This document shows positions 44,263 through 53,471 of a stretch of 64,000 bases of DNA, piece after piece. The DNA is taken from assembly GCA_036733345.1 (NCBI GenBank), contig DAINAR010000008.1:24683-88682 (forward strand), read 5' to 3'. How positions within the stretch are numbered: position 1 is the first letter of the stretch; every line of letters begins with the position of its first letter. Position numbers and translations under genes: made by a program. Origin of the DNA: JAFGMQ01 sp036733345 (GTDB lineage Bacteria > Desulfobacterota > DSM-4660 > Desulfatiglandales > Desulfatiglandaceae). The notes beneath the pieces are model-generated. The model was given only the letters and a program-made list of their open reading frames with translations. It was not told where the DNA came from and made no database searches.

Positions 44263-45249
44263 ATGAAAAACACGGACAACATATCCTTTGAAGAGGAAAA
44301 AAATATGGACTTTGATCCGGATAATGAAAATTCCGAATCCGACCAGGTTCAATTCTCACCTGTTTTACAGACTGGGGGAAGGGCTTTAGTCCCTTTTGAC
44401 CCTCTTCAGATGTATCTCCTCGAAATTAGAAATTTCACGTTGCTTACAAGAGAAGAAGAAAAGAAATTGGCCATCAGGATCAGGGAAAAAGGGGATGAAA
44501 ATGCAGCCTATATGCTGGTTACCTCGAATTTGAGGTTGGTTGTCAAAATAGCAATGGATTTTCACCGTTACTGGACAAAAAACATATTAGACCTTATCCA
44601 GGAAGGCAACCTGGGACTTATGCAGGCAGTAAGAAAATTTGATCCTTATCGCGGTATTAAATTTTCTTACTATGCATCTTTCTGGATAAAGGCTTACATG
44701 TTAAAATTTATAATGGATAACTGGAAACTGGTAAAGATTGGAACAACACAGACCCAGAGAAAATTATTCTTCAATCTTGCCAAGGAAAGAGACAAGCTTA
44801 TTGCTGAAGGTTTCAGCCCTGAACCTAAGCTTTTAGCTGAACGCCTTGATGTAAAAAAAGAGGAAATTGTAGAAATGACTCAGCGATTAGGGGGTTGGGA
44901 GCTTTCTCTCAGTACTCCGATTGGTGATGATTCAAAAGAATCCTACGGAGACCTCTTGCCTGACCATGTTAAAGGTGTTGATGAACGACTTTCGGAACAT
45001 GAAGGCATGGAGCTTCTTTCAAAAGAGCTTGAAGATTTTCGCAATACACTTTCTGGAAAAGAGGCAGAAATATTCGACAACCGTATCATGTCCGACAAAC
45101 CATTAACCCTTCAGGAACTCGGCGACAAATACAATATTTCCAGGGAGAGGGTTCGTCAACTGCAGGAAAAAATAGTTAAAAATGCAAAAAAATGGCTTAA
45201 AGAAAAAATTCCTAATTTTGAAGAAGAATATTCAGACTCTATTAAATAA
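44263..45249 (+). CDS. rpoH: RNA polymerase sigma factor, sigma-32 (RpoH-like)
   Basis: A 328-residue alternative sigma factor of the sigma-70 family group 3, most like heat-shock RpoH. Region 1.2 is DPLQMYLLEIRNFTLLTREEE. Region 2 is LVTSNLRLVVKIAMDFHRYW, DLIQEGNLGLMQAVRKFDPYRGIKFSYYASFWIKAYMLKFIM, covering core binding and -10 recognition. The RpoH box-like stretch TQRKLFFNLAKERDKL follows. Region 4 ends with LTLQELGDKYNISRERVRQLQEKIVKNAKKWL, the -35 recognition helix. The first 45 residues are acidic and less conserved. In these bacteria such factors control chaperones and proteases. The specific symbol is less certain than the family. Confidence 0.88.
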   Translation: MKNTDNISFEEEKNMDFDPDNENSESDQVQFSPVLQTGGRALVPFDPLQMYLLEIRNFTLLTREEEKKLAIRIREKGDENAAYMLVTSNLRLVVKIAMDFHRYWTKNILDLIQEGNLGLMQAVRKFDPYRGIKFSYYASFWIKAYMLKFIMDNWKLVKIGTTQTQRKLFFNLAKERDKLIAEGFSPEPKLLAERLDVKKEEIVEMTQRLGGWELSLSTPIGDDSKESYGDLLPDHVKGVDERLSEHEGMELLSKELEDFRNTLSGKEAEIFDNRIMSDKPLTLQELGDKYNISRERVRQLQEKIVKNAKKWLKEKIPNFEEEYSDSIK

Positions 45250-45335
45250 TCTATAATTTATAAAAATTTTTCGATAGCCTTGTATCCCCCATCCTGATAT
45301 AGCGGGGCCACAGGGAGATTCAATATTTATTACTT

Positions 45336-47117
45336 ATGCATTCCAAGATTTTATCATATTTAAAAAAGCTCTCATTTTATTGTTTGACGTTATCGCTGAT
45401 CTGCTTTTCAGCCTTATCATCTGCCTTGTTTCCGGCGTGTTCATGGCAAAGACCAGATCTAATCGATGAAAAACCTGTCCCGGTAATACACAAGGGAGGT
45501 CACGAAAAGGATAATATCCTCAAGGCCTATACATGGTTCTCAATGTACTCTCTTGCTGAGTCTAATGGAAATTATGACGAGGCAGAGGAATGCCTTTTGA
45601 AAGCGCTTGAAAATGATCCTGACTCGGCATATCTAAATCAAAAGATGTCGCTGCTTCTCAGAAGGTCAAAACAATACAGTAATGCCTTGACTTACGCCTG
45701 CAAAGCTGAAGAGCTTGACCCTGATAATTATGACATATTAGTTCTGGTGGCAGATCTTTTTTCACTCACCGGCAATAATGAAAAAGCCATCATTCAATAT
45801 GATAAAATACTGAATGTTGATCCGGATAACCTGAGGATAAGGCTGCTTCTTTCTACTATTCTGATTAGAGAGAACGAATACCAGAAGGCCCTTGTCAATT
45901 TAGACAGACTGCTGGAGCAGAACCCGGAGATGCTGATAGGCTATTATTACCGTGGAAGGATTTACCTGGAGCTGGGCAGTTATAAAGAAGCTGAAGAATC
46001 TTTTCAAAAGGCCCTGCAGATTAACCACGCCCTTGAACCAGCATTATTTGATCTTGGAACTCTTTATCAGATCACTAAAAGATATCAGGACGCTGTCAGG
46101 AGCTATGAAAAATTAATCGAATTTTATCCTGATAACATAAATGCAAGGGAAAGACTTCTTAATCTTTACATCAGGCTTGATCTTAAAAATAAGGCTGAAA
46201 AACAAATAGAAGAAATAAAAAGCTATTCAAAGCCGGGAGAACATGGCAGGCAGGCATTAGGACTTTTATATCTAAGGCAGGGCAGATTGGATGAATCTAT
46301 CGAGGAGTTAAATCTTATCGTTTCAGCATGGCCCAATGATGACAGATCCAGATATTACCTTGCCACGGCATACAAAGAAAAAGGAGATAATGAAAAAGCA
46401 CTTGAACACTTCAAACACATCAAATTGGAATCAAAGTATTTCATCAATGCTCAAATACAAATTTCAGACATCCTTGATGCAAAGAATGATTATGATGGAG
46501 CCATAGAGACCCTCAAAGACGCAATTATAAAAACACAGGGCAACCAAAAGCTTTTTCTTATGCTGGCGTCACTATACGAAATGAACAAGGACTATGCAAA
46601 AGCTATTGAAACCTTAAAAGAAGGCCTAAAACATCATGACAGCGACATTGAACTCCTTTTTCAACTCGGGGTTCTTTTTGACAAGACAGATGACAAGGCA
46701 TCCTGCATTAAAACCATGCAGAAGATACTTCAAATTAAGCCTGATCATGCTGAAGCACTTAACTATATAGGATACACATATGCAGACCAGGGAATTAAGC
46801 TGGATGAAGCAATGGAGCTTATCCAAAAGGCGGTCAAATTAAAGCCTGAAAGCGGCTATATAATGGACAGCCTGGGCTGGGTATATTATCGCAAGGGTTT
46901 TTTTGAAAAAGCACTGCTCCATCTTGAAAGAGCTGCCGAACTGACTCCCGATGATCCAACTATTAGTGAACATCTTGGAGATGTCCACTTTACTAAAAAA
47001 AACTATGCCAAGTCTCTTGAATATTACAAAAAGGCTCTGTCACTTCAACATCCTCATGAAGATAGAATAAAAAAGAAAATCAGTGAAGTGGAACAATACC
47101 TCGAAAAGAAGGAATAA
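45336..47117 (+). CDS. Tetratricopeptide repeat protein, exported
   Basis: A 593-residue protein. The N-terminal hydrophobic stretch (FYCLTLSLICFSALSSALFPAC) is a signal peptide; the cysteine at its end suggests a lipoprotein although the lipobox is imperfect. From about residue 60 to the C-terminus the chain is a run of more than ten TPR units of 34 residues. Examples are NYDEAEECLLKALENDPDSAYLN, KALVNLDRLLEQNPEMLIGYYYRG and DSLGWVYYRKGFFEKALLHLERAAELTPDDP. Similar proteins in this group lie upstream of LolB-like lipoproteins and are linked to envelope assembly, but the role here is inference. It is 88 bases before the next gene in the same direction. Confidence 0.85.
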   Translation: MHSKILSYLKKLSFYCLTLSLICFSALSSALFPACSWQRPDLIDEKPVPVIHKGGHEKDNILKAYTWFSMYSLAESNGNYDEAEECLLKALENDPDSAYLNQKMSLLLRRSKQYSNALTYACKAEELDPDNYDILVLVADLFSLTGNNEKAIIQYDKILNVDPDNLRIRLLLSTILIRENEYQKALVNLDRLLEQNPEMLIGYYYRGRIYLELGSYKEAEESFQKALQINHALEPALFDLGTLYQITKRYQDAVRSYEKLIEFYPDNINARERLLNLYIRLDLKNKAEKQIEEIKSYSKPGEHGRQALGLLYLRQGRLDESIEELNLIVSAWPNDDRSRYYLATAYKEKGDNEKALEHFKHIKLESKYFINAQIQISDILDAKNDYDGAIETLKDAIIKTQGNQKLFLMLASLYEMNKDYAKAIETLKEGLKHHDSDIELLFQLGVLFDKTDDKASCIKTMQKILQIKPDHAEALNYIGYTYADQGIKLDEAMELIQKAVKLKPESGYIMDSLGWVYYRKGFFEKALLHLERAAELTPDDPTISEHLGDVHFTKKNYAKSLEYYKKALSLQHPHEDRIKKKISEVEQYLEKKE

Positions 47118-47205
47118 TCAGTTAGCCACAATGAAATCTCCCTTTACTGGTTTATGGGAGCTTCGTTGAGGTTGGATCAAAGGGTACATAATACAGTTAA
47201 AGAAT

Positions 47206-48078
47206 ATGTTCAAAATTAATGGATTACTAAAAAATCAATCCGTAAAAAAGCCCGCTAAATCGCATCAAAAATATTCAGCCTTTAAAGGATATTTTTCTAT
47301 TGTGCTGATCTCGATTTTAATCATTTTTATTTTCGGGTCCTGCGCACCATTTTCCTTAAAAACCCGTCCAACCCCTCCCCCTTTCAGCCAGAATGAAATA
47401 TTTAATATTTTCAGCAAATTCAAAAAGCAAAAAAGATGGGCCGATACCTTTTTCAGTTCAGGCAGGCTGGAATTCAGGGGCAGTGATATCGAAGGTGAAT
47501 CAGATATACTGATAGCCTGCAGCAGAGATCCATTCAGGCTTAAAATTGAACTCACACATTCCTGGGGCAAACCTCTGCTTCATATCCTTATCCATGAAAA
47601 GACTTTTCATATCCTCTCGTTTCAAGAGAAGCAATACGGCATTGGGGAATTGGGGGATTACTTTAAGTGGAGTTTTTTCCCTGTATCTTTAAATCAGGAT
47701 CAGCTTTGGGGAATTGCACGCGGATTTCCTGTTCTCGAAGATTATAAAACTGTAGTATCCGGAAAAGGAAACCAAATCACCCTGCTTGACAATAAAGGCA
47801 AATACCTTCAGGTCATTGATTTCCTGCCGGAAAGCGATCTGCCCGGTAAGATTTCTTTTCCCCAACAAAAGCTGCAGATTTCATTTATGGATTTCCAGAC
47901 AATAGATGATCTTTATTATGCAAGCAGTATTATGGCAAAAGATGACACAAATGATAATGTACTTATTCTTAACTTGAAACAAATGGTCTTTAATAAACCC
48001 ATCTCTGAGGATTTTTTTGTTTTGGAAATCCCACCCGACTTTAAAATAATTCAGATCCCGGGATCAAAAGAAAAATAG
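47206..48078 (+). CDS. LolB-like/DUF4292-type lipoprotein
   Basis: A 290-residue protein. A basic start and hydrophobic stretch (GYFSIVLISILIIFIFGSC) end in a plausible lipobox, FGSC, at about residue 46, giving an outer-membrane or inner-membrane lipoprotein. The mature part has a LolB/LppX-like pattern: WADTFFSSGRLEFRGSDIEGESDILIACSRDPFRLKIELTHSWGKPLLHILIHEKTFHILSF. This is followed by a C-terminal beta-rich region. Such folds carry lipids or lipoproteins across the periplasm. It follows the TPR gene and precedes a glycosyltransferase, in a run of envelope genes. The family name is tentative; the lipoprotein nature is more certain. Confidence 0.7.
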   Translation: MFKINGLLKNQSVKKPAKSHQKYSAFKGYFSIVLISILIIFIFGSCAPFSLKTRPTPPPFSQNEIFNIFSKFKKQKRWADTFFSSGRLEFRGSDIEGESDILIACSRDPFRLKIELTHSWGKPLLHILIHEKTFHILSFQEKQYGIGELGDYFKWSFFPVSLNQDQLWGIARGFPVLEDYKTVVSGKGNQITLLDNKGKYLQVIDFLPESDLPGKISFPQQKLQISFMDFQTIDDLYYASSIMAKDDTNDNVLILNLKQMVFNKPISEDFFVLEIPPDFKIIQIPGSKEK

Positions 48079-48089
48079 GATAGGCTCAT

Positions 48090-49001
48090 TTGGATATCTC
48101 CATTATTATCGTTAACTGGAACACTAAATACCTGCTCATTGAATGTCTTGATTCCATATTTCAGACCGTAAAGTCGATCAGTTTTGAAGTCTGGGTCGTG
48201 GATAACGGATCAGAAGATGGAAGCATTGAGGCAATCAGGGATAGATACCCTGGCATAAATACTATAGAAAACATGATGAATCGTGGCTTTGCATCAGCCA
48301 ATAACCGTGCTTTAAAACAAATAAAGGGGCGTTATGCATTATTGCTGAATACTGATGCCAAGCTTACTGATGGAGCAGTAGAGCATCTGTTTAACTTTAT
48401 GGAAACCACTCCAGAGGCCGGTATGGCATGCGGGCAGCTGTTAAACCCTGATGGCTCCAGGCAAAACTCATTTGCCAATTTTCCTTCCGTTATAAGTCTG
48501 CTTTCTAATGAAACAATCCTGAGGACCCTTTTCCCGAATCGATTTCCAAGCAAGAGAAAACAATATACGTCTCCAGTAGAAATAGAATCCTGTATAGGTG
48601 CCTGCATGATAGTTCGAAAAAGGGCTATGGATGAAGTTGGATTACTTGATGAGACCTATTTTTTCTTTTTTGAAGAGACTGACTGGGCCTTCAGGATGAA
48701 AAAGGCCGGGTGGTACTCTTATTTTGTTCCGGGTGCCAGGATAATCCATGGACAGGGTAAAACTGTGGGAGCAAATTCAAATGCCAGGATTATGTTTTAT
48801 CGCTCAAGATATATATATATTAAAAAATGGCACCGGCGTTCCTGGCTGGCTATGCGTATCATTATCTTTACCCGTCTGCTCATTAATGCAGGATTAAACC
48901 TGGCAGGTGTAATGGTTACTTTTGGCATGTATCCTGCTATAAAAAAGAAACTTGAGATATATGGCAGACTGATATTGTGGCATCTGAAGGGGTGTCCCTG
49001 A
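48090..49001 (+). CDS. Glycosyltransferase family 2 protein
   Basis: A 303-residue GT-A fold enzyme resembling rhamnosyltransferases. The start is TTG at 48090, giving MDISIIIVNWNTKYLLIECLDSI, the nucleotide-binding first strand. VWVVDNGSEDGSIEAIRDRYPGI and LLLNTDAKLTDGAVEHL supply the metal-binding acidic pair. IESCIGACMIVRKRAMDEVGLLDETYFFFFEETDWAFRMKKAGW is the acceptor-side signature, with the catalytic acidic residues in FEETDW. The C-terminus (about residues 255-290) contains a hydrophobic helix. It adds a sugar to a surface glycan or lipid-linked chain. It lies 11 bases after the lipoprotein gene and 97 bases before a membrane glycosyltransferase. Confidence 0.88.
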   Translation: MDISIIIVNWNTKYLLIECLDSIFQTVKSISFEVWVVDNGSEDGSIEAIRDRYPGINTIENMMNRGFASANNRALKQIKGRYALLLNTDAKLTDGAVEHLFNFMETTPEAGMACGQLLNPDGSRQNSFANFPSVISLLSNETILRTLFPNRFPSKRKQYTSPVEIESCIGACMIVRKRAMDEVGLLDETYFFFFEETDWAFRMKKAGWYSYFVPGARIIHGQGKTVGANSNARIMFYRSRYIYIKKWHRRSWLAMRIIIFTRLLINAGLNLAGVMVTFGMYPAIKKKLEIYGRLILWHLKGCP

Positions 49002-49098
49002 CCCAATAAGGAATCATACAAACCGGTAAAACAGCTCTGGTAAAAAATATCACAGCTAATCTCCGGAGACAATAATTTTCCATAAAGGAATAATATTT

Positions 49099-50676
49099 GT
49101 GTCTTTAAAGCAAAGCAGATTTAACTTTTCACGGGAAGCCCTTTTTGTAATCCTGCTGGGTTTTGCTATTCGGCTTTTTATCTGCCAGTTCACCTATATA
49201 ATCAATCCGGACGGTGTACTGTACATACATCAGGCAAGGGCATTATACTACAGGCAATGGGAATCTCTTACCACCTGCAGCATGAGTTTCCTGTCTATCT
49301 ACCCCGTAATTATATCATGGGCATATTCCATTTTTAATGACTGGATCATTGCAGCCAAATCAATATCAGTCCTTTTTGGCTCCATGACACTGATACCTGT
49401 TTATCTTTTGTTTCGTCGAATTTTTGATGATAAAATCAGCACGTTAGGCACTCTGGTCTTTGCCCTCATGCCTGTATTTGCAATCAGAAGCGCTGATGTT
49501 GTCAGAGGACCTGTTTACTGGTTTTTTTCAGTCCTGGGGATATACTTTTTTGTCAGCCGGTTCTACGGCAGTAAATTCCGCCTGTATCTGTTCTTAAGTT
49601 GCCTGTCTTTTTTACTGGCTTCACTCGCAAGGATAGAAGCCATGATGTTTATAGCATTATCCTTATTTTTCCTGCTGATTAAAGATGCCAAAAAAATACA
49701 GAGTTCGGCTTTTTTTATACTGCCGTCTTTTATTGCACTTTTTCTGATCCTCAGCAGCTCCATATTTTTAGATTTATCAATTAGCAGTATTTTCAGGATC
49801 AATGAAATCCAGGTAAAATTTTCAGGACCATTTATCGAACATATTAATCTCAGGGCCTATCTTCAAGACCTGTCAAATCAACAGCACATTGAAACAGTGA
49901 AATTCTTTCTGCACAAGGCAAGAAATCTTACCTGGCTGATCGCAATAGGAACTCTCTTTGTTTATGTAGTCAAAGTCTTTTTTTATCCCTTTTTTTTACT
50001 TTTTTTGGCTGGGTTTATGAAATTAAATGGCAAAATAAAAGAAATAAAGCCAATTTTTTATCTGCTGATTCTGTCCGTAGCAGCTCTGGTTGTATTATAT
50101 TTTCATATATTACAGACCTGGATAATATCACAGAGGTTTATGGTTTTATTTGTTTTGCCTTCCTTCATATTTATTGGATTTGGTCTTAAAAACTTAACAA
50201 ATTTTCTGAAAGCCCGGCTTTCCCTGAGTCTTCCTGCGGCTCTATCATTAGTCTGCCTTCTGGTACTGGTCTTCGGCCTTTCCAAGGATCTGAAACCAAG
50301 AGAGGCAGATAAGCTGGTTTTCAGAGAAATCGGTGAATTCATTGCTAAACAGGAAGGCAACAGCAAAGAAATAGAAATTGCAGCATCTCTGCATACAATA
50401 AGATGGTTATCCTTTTATGCCAATCTGAATTATCCCGGTGCCCCGTGTCCCCAGCCATGTAGCAGTTTTTTAGCGATAGTCGGAGATAGTTATAAATGCT
50501 TTATACGTAATCTGCATCGAAATAAATTCAGATACTTTCTATGGGAAGAAAAACATTGGCCAAACCACACATTTAATTTTATAGAACAGAAGAAGGCAGA
50601 CGATTTTTCAGAACTGAGACGATGGAACCACCCCGATACCGGTCGGATGATACTTTTTAAGTTAGCTGATTCATGA
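49099..50676 (+). CDS. Integral membrane glycosyltransferase (GT39/ArnT-like)
   Basis: A 525-residue polytopic protein with about ten membrane segments. The GTG start at 49099 has AAGGAA upstream. The first periplasmic loop after helix 1 carries NPDGVLYIHQARALYYRQWESL, where the D in the pattern resembles the catalytic acid of GT-C enzymes of the ArnT/PMT group. DDKISTLGTLVFALMPVFAIRSADVVRGPVYWFFSVLGIYFF is a further family-like block. A soluble periplasmic domain of about 150 residues lies at the C-terminus. It would transfer a sugar from a polyprenyl phosphate donor to a glycan or lipid A. It is convergent with the ABC ATPase gene, sharing 6 bases at the stops. Confidence 0.8.
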   Translation: MSLKQSRFNFSREALFVILLGFAIRLFICQFTYIINPDGVLYIHQARALYYRQWESLTTCSMSFLSIYPVIISWAYSIFNDWIIAAKSISVLFGSMTLIPVYLLFRRIFDDKISTLGTLVFALMPVFAIRSADVVRGPVYWFFSVLGIYFFVSRFYGSKFRLYLFLSCLSFLLASLARIEAMMFIALSLFFLLIKDAKKIQSSAFFILPSFIALFLILSSSIFLDLSISSIFRINEIQVKFSGPFIEHINLRAYLQDLSNQQHIETVKFFLHKARNLTWLIAIGTLFVYVVKVFFYPFFLLFLAGFMKLNGKIKEIKPIFYLLILSVAALVVLYFHILQTWIISQRFMVLFVLPSFIFIGFGLKNLTNFLKARLSLSLPAALSLVCLLVLVFGLSKDLKPREADKLVFREIGEFIAKQEGNSKEIEIAASLHTIRWLSFYANLNYPGAPCPQPCSSFLAIVGDSYKCFIRNLHRNKFRYFLWEEKHWPNHTFNFIEQKKADDFSELRRWNHPDTGRMILFKLADS

Positions 50677-51756
50677 TCCTGCTTCTATTTTTAACGGCAC
50701 ACGCTTTCCATCTGCAAAAAGATGGCACAGTTCCTGAGCAACACACCATTTTATCTGCGCTTGTGAATGAAAACTAACGCCTTTCGGCGCCCGGGCTGTC
50801 AATTCAAGTTCCCCGCTTTTGAGATGAAGGTACTGGTCAGACCCAAGATTACTAACAATCTCTACACTTCCAGGAAATCCATGAACAGCTTCGACTATCC
50901 TCATATCCTCGGGCCTGATTCCCAGAACGGCTTCTCCCAGAGAAAGGCCATCCCACAGATCTAAATCCATATTGAAATCAGGGTGGTTAAAATAGAATTG
51001 TCCTGCCCTGTGTTCAATGTGTCCATTTATCAAATTCATGGCCGGCGACCCTATAAATGTAGCCACAAAAATATCCGCAGGGGATCCATAGACCTCCTCC
51101 GGCGTACCAATCTGATGTATTCGTCCTGACTGCATTACAGCCACTTTATCCCCAAGTGTCATTGCCTCTATCTGGTCATGAGTAACATATACCATGGTCC
51201 CCTGAATCTCCTGATGCAGCCTTTTCAGTTCCACACGCACACTGACACGCAGACGGGCATCGAGGTTGCTTAATGGTTCATCAAAAAGGAAAATTCGAGG
51301 TCTTCTGACAAGGGCTCTTCCCATAGCCACCCTTTGTCGCTGACCTCCTGAGAGCTGACGCGGCTTTCGGTCAAGCAGACCTTCAATATCGAGAAGAGCT
51401 GCCGTAGCCATCACCCGCTCTGGAATCTGCTTAACAGGCACTTTGCGCATCCTGAGTCCGAAAGCAAGGTTATCAAAAACCGACATGTGCGGATAAAGGG
51501 CATAACTCTGAAATACCATAGCCACATCACGGTCACGGGGTTCCAGATGATCTATAGACCGTCCATCCATAAGGATACTGCCTGAATCCTGATGTTCCAG
51601 ACCGGCAATAATCTGCAGTAAAGTGCTTTTACCGCACCCTGAAGGTCCCACAAGAACACAGAACTCACCAGGCCTGACCGCCAGGCTTACATCCTTAAGG
51701 GCGGTAACTCGCTCAAAGGACTTACTTATTTTTTCAATATTCAATGAACTGGCCAT
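50671..51756 (-). CDS. Sugar-type ABC importer, ATP-binding protein (MalK/UgpC-like)
   Basis: The 361-residue ATPase of the CUT1 importer encoded upstream. Walker A is VGPSGCGKSTLLQIIAGLEHQ near residue 36, the Q-loop is VFQSYALYPHMS, the signature is LSGGQRQRVAMGRALVRRP, and Walker B is IFLFDEPLSNLD with the following H-loop TMVYVTHDQ. The C-terminal 120 residues are the TOBE/MalK regulatory domain (LGIRPEDMRIVEA). It is the last gene of the six-gene operon, 3 bases after the second permease stop. MalK-like ATPases are often shared by several importers, but here it is dedicated by position. Confidence 0.95.
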   Translation of the reverse strand: MASSLNIEKISKSFERVTALKDVSLAVRPGEFCVLVGPSGCGKSTLLQIIAGLEHQDSGSILMDGRSIDHLEPRDRDVAMVFQSYALYPHMSVFDNLAFGLRMRKVPVKQIPERVMATAALLDIEGLLDRKPRQLSGGQRQRVAMGRALVRRPRIFLFDEPLSNLDARLRVSVRVELKRLHQEIQGTMVYVTHDQIEAMTLGDKVAVMQSGRIHQIGTPEEVYGSPADIFVATFIGSPAMNLINGHIEHRAGQFYFNHPDFNMDLDLWDGLSLGEAVLGIRPEDMRIVEAVHGFPGSVEIVSNLGSDQYLHLKSGELELTARAPKGVSFHSQAQIKWCVAQELCHLFADGKRVPLKIEAGS

Positions 51757-51759
51757 ACC

Positions 51760-52587
51760 CTATCCCTTAACAGCACCCGCAGAAAGGCCGCTTATGATGC
51801 GGCGCTGAAAAAACATCACCAGAATTACAAGCGGGGCTGTTGTAATTAAGGATGCTGCTGCTATCTCCCCCCATGGCACAGTGTACTCACCCTGAAAAAG
51901 GGCGATTCCAACAGGCATTGTCTGGCGCGAAGGATCAGTTACTATCAGAAGTGCCAGGAAAAACTCATTCCAGGCATAGATAAAACTGAGAATTGCGGCC
52001 GTAAATAGACCCGGGGCTGCCAGGGGCAGGATTACACGTCCGAGGACACCCAGCCTGCTGCTGCCGTCCACCAGGGCAGCAGATTCAAGTTCCTCCGGGA
52101 TCTCACGAAAAAACAGTGCCAGTATCCAGACGGTCAACGGCAATGTCAGGGCCACATAGGGAAATATAAGGCCGGCAAATGTATTAAGCCATCCGATCCA
52201 TCGGAGAAAACGCCAGATCGGACCTGCAATGGAAATCTGCGGAAACATTGCGCATGAAAGTATAATCAGGAGAATAAAACGGGACCAGGAAGTCTTCAAA
52301 CGGGAAATCGCATAGCCAGCCAGAGTCCCGAACATCAGGGTAACAATTGTTGTTGACCCTGCGACTATAAATGAGTTTCTCAGATATGCAAGGATATCAT
52401 ATCTGAAAATCGCTGAGTGAAAAAAATCCAGATTAAAAGCCGGCCACACTGCTGGAGGTATTGCCGTAACCTGAGAATGGGTCTTGAATGCAGTGGATAC
52501 AAAAAGTATGAAGGGCATTACAGAAAAGACTGCTGAAGCAAGAACCCCTGCTGCTAAAATGGAGCGCCTGTAAAATGAACCTTTCAT
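51760..52587 (-). CDS. Sugar-type ABC importer, inner-membrane permease (MalG-like)
   Basis: A 275-residue permease with six predicted membrane segments. The EAA loop, which docks the ATPase, is IPEELESAALVDGSSRLGVLGRVILPLAAPGLFTAAILSF (near residues 178-217). The segment ending MPVGIALFQGEYTVPWGEIAAASLI is characteristic of MalG/UgpE proteins. It overlaps the other permease by 4 bases (ATGA), so synthesis is coupled. With the paired permease it would form the translocation pore for the solute bound by the extracytoplasmic protein. Confidence 0.93.
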   Translation of the reverse strand: MKGSFYRRSILAAGVLASAVFSVMPFILFVSTAFKTHSQVTAIPPAVWPAFNLDFFHSAIFRYDILAYLRNSFIVAGSTTIVTLMFGTLAGYAISRLKTSWSRFILLIILSCAMFPQISIAGPIWRFLRWIGWLNTFAGLIFPYVALTLPLTVWILALFFREIPEELESAALVDGSSRLGVLGRVILPLAAPGLFTAAILSFIYAWNEFFLALLIVTDPSRQTMPVGIALFQGEYTVPWGEIAAASLITTAPLVILVMFFQRRIISGLSAGAVKG

Positions 52588-53471
52588 ATACGGGCCTCCA
52601 TAAGCCTGCGCCCTGCCAGATGTACATAGAGAACGGCAAGAAAAAGTATAATAATGAATATCACTACAGAAATAGCCGAACCGTAACCCATTAACCCCTC
52701 AACGAATAATTTTCTGTACCCGTAAAGCTGGAGGACATTGGTCCCATCCGCAGGACCTCCCTGGGTCATGACAAAGGCCAGGTCGAATACTCGAAAGGCA
52801 TCTATGGTTCTGAAAAGCAGCGCCACAAGCAGAGCCGGACGGATAAGAGGCAGTGTGATATGCTTAAAGCGCCGCCAGGTCCCGGCACCATCAACTGCCG
52901 CTGCCTGATTAAGTTCCTCCGGAATGATCTGGAGGCCTGCCAGAATCAGCAACGCCGCAAATGATGATGTCTTCCATATATCGGCTGTAATTATTGCCGC
53001 CAGCGCTGTATTTGGAAGGGCCAGCCATGGAATATATGATGTGCTGTTGCCCCCGAACAGCATATAATTAATAAGTCCGTATGAGTCATTGAACAGAAAA
53101 CGCCACATCTGGGCCGCAACAACCGTAGGTATAGCCCACGGGATCAGCACGCACGCCCTTAGTGCACCGCGACCTGGAAAACGCAGATTAATTAACAGGG
53201 CAAGAAACAGACCGATTAACAGTTCGAAGAAAGTTGTAACCGTAACAAAAAAAAGAGTAACCCAGAATGAATGTCTGGCAACAGGGTCCTGGAACAGCTC
53301 TCTGTAATTGGACAGGCCTATGAATAGCTCTCCCAATCCGGGCAGTCCAATAATGACCCTGTGCAGACTCAGCCAGATGGATTGGCTGATTGGCAGAGCA
53401 ATAAAAAGCAGTAAAATGCCGAGTGCAGGTAAAAGTAATATGAGGAAAAAGCTTTGAGCTTTCAGCCTCAT
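52584..53471 (-). CDS. Sugar-type ABC importer, inner-membrane permease (MalF/UgpA-like)
   Basis: A 295-residue permease with six membrane segments, the first at about residues 8-30. The EAA loop is IPEELNQAAAVDGAGTWRRFKHITLPLIRPALLVALLF. FDLAFVMTQGGPADGTNVLQLYGYRKLFVEGLMGYGSAISV is the C-terminal signature of the UgpA/MalF CUT1 family, where TQGGPA...T is highly conserved. It overlaps the binding-protein gene upstream and the MalG-like gene downstream by 4 bases each. The long periplasmic loop of enterobacterial MalF is absent, as usual outside that group. Confidence 0.93.
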   Translation of the reverse strand: MRLKAQSFFLILLLPALGILLLFIALPISQSIWLSLHRVIIGLPGLGELFIGLSNYRELFQDPVARHSFWVTLFFVTVTTFFELLIGLFLALLINLRFPGRGALRACVLIPWAIPTVVAAQMWRFLFNDSYGLINYMLFGGNSTSYIPWLALPNTALAAIITADIWKTSSFAALLILAGLQIIPEELNQAAAVDGAGTWRRFKHITLPLIRPALLVALLFRTIDAFRVFDLAFVMTQGGPADGTNVLQLYGYRKLFVEGLMGYGSAISVVIFIIILFLAVLYVHLAGRRLMEARI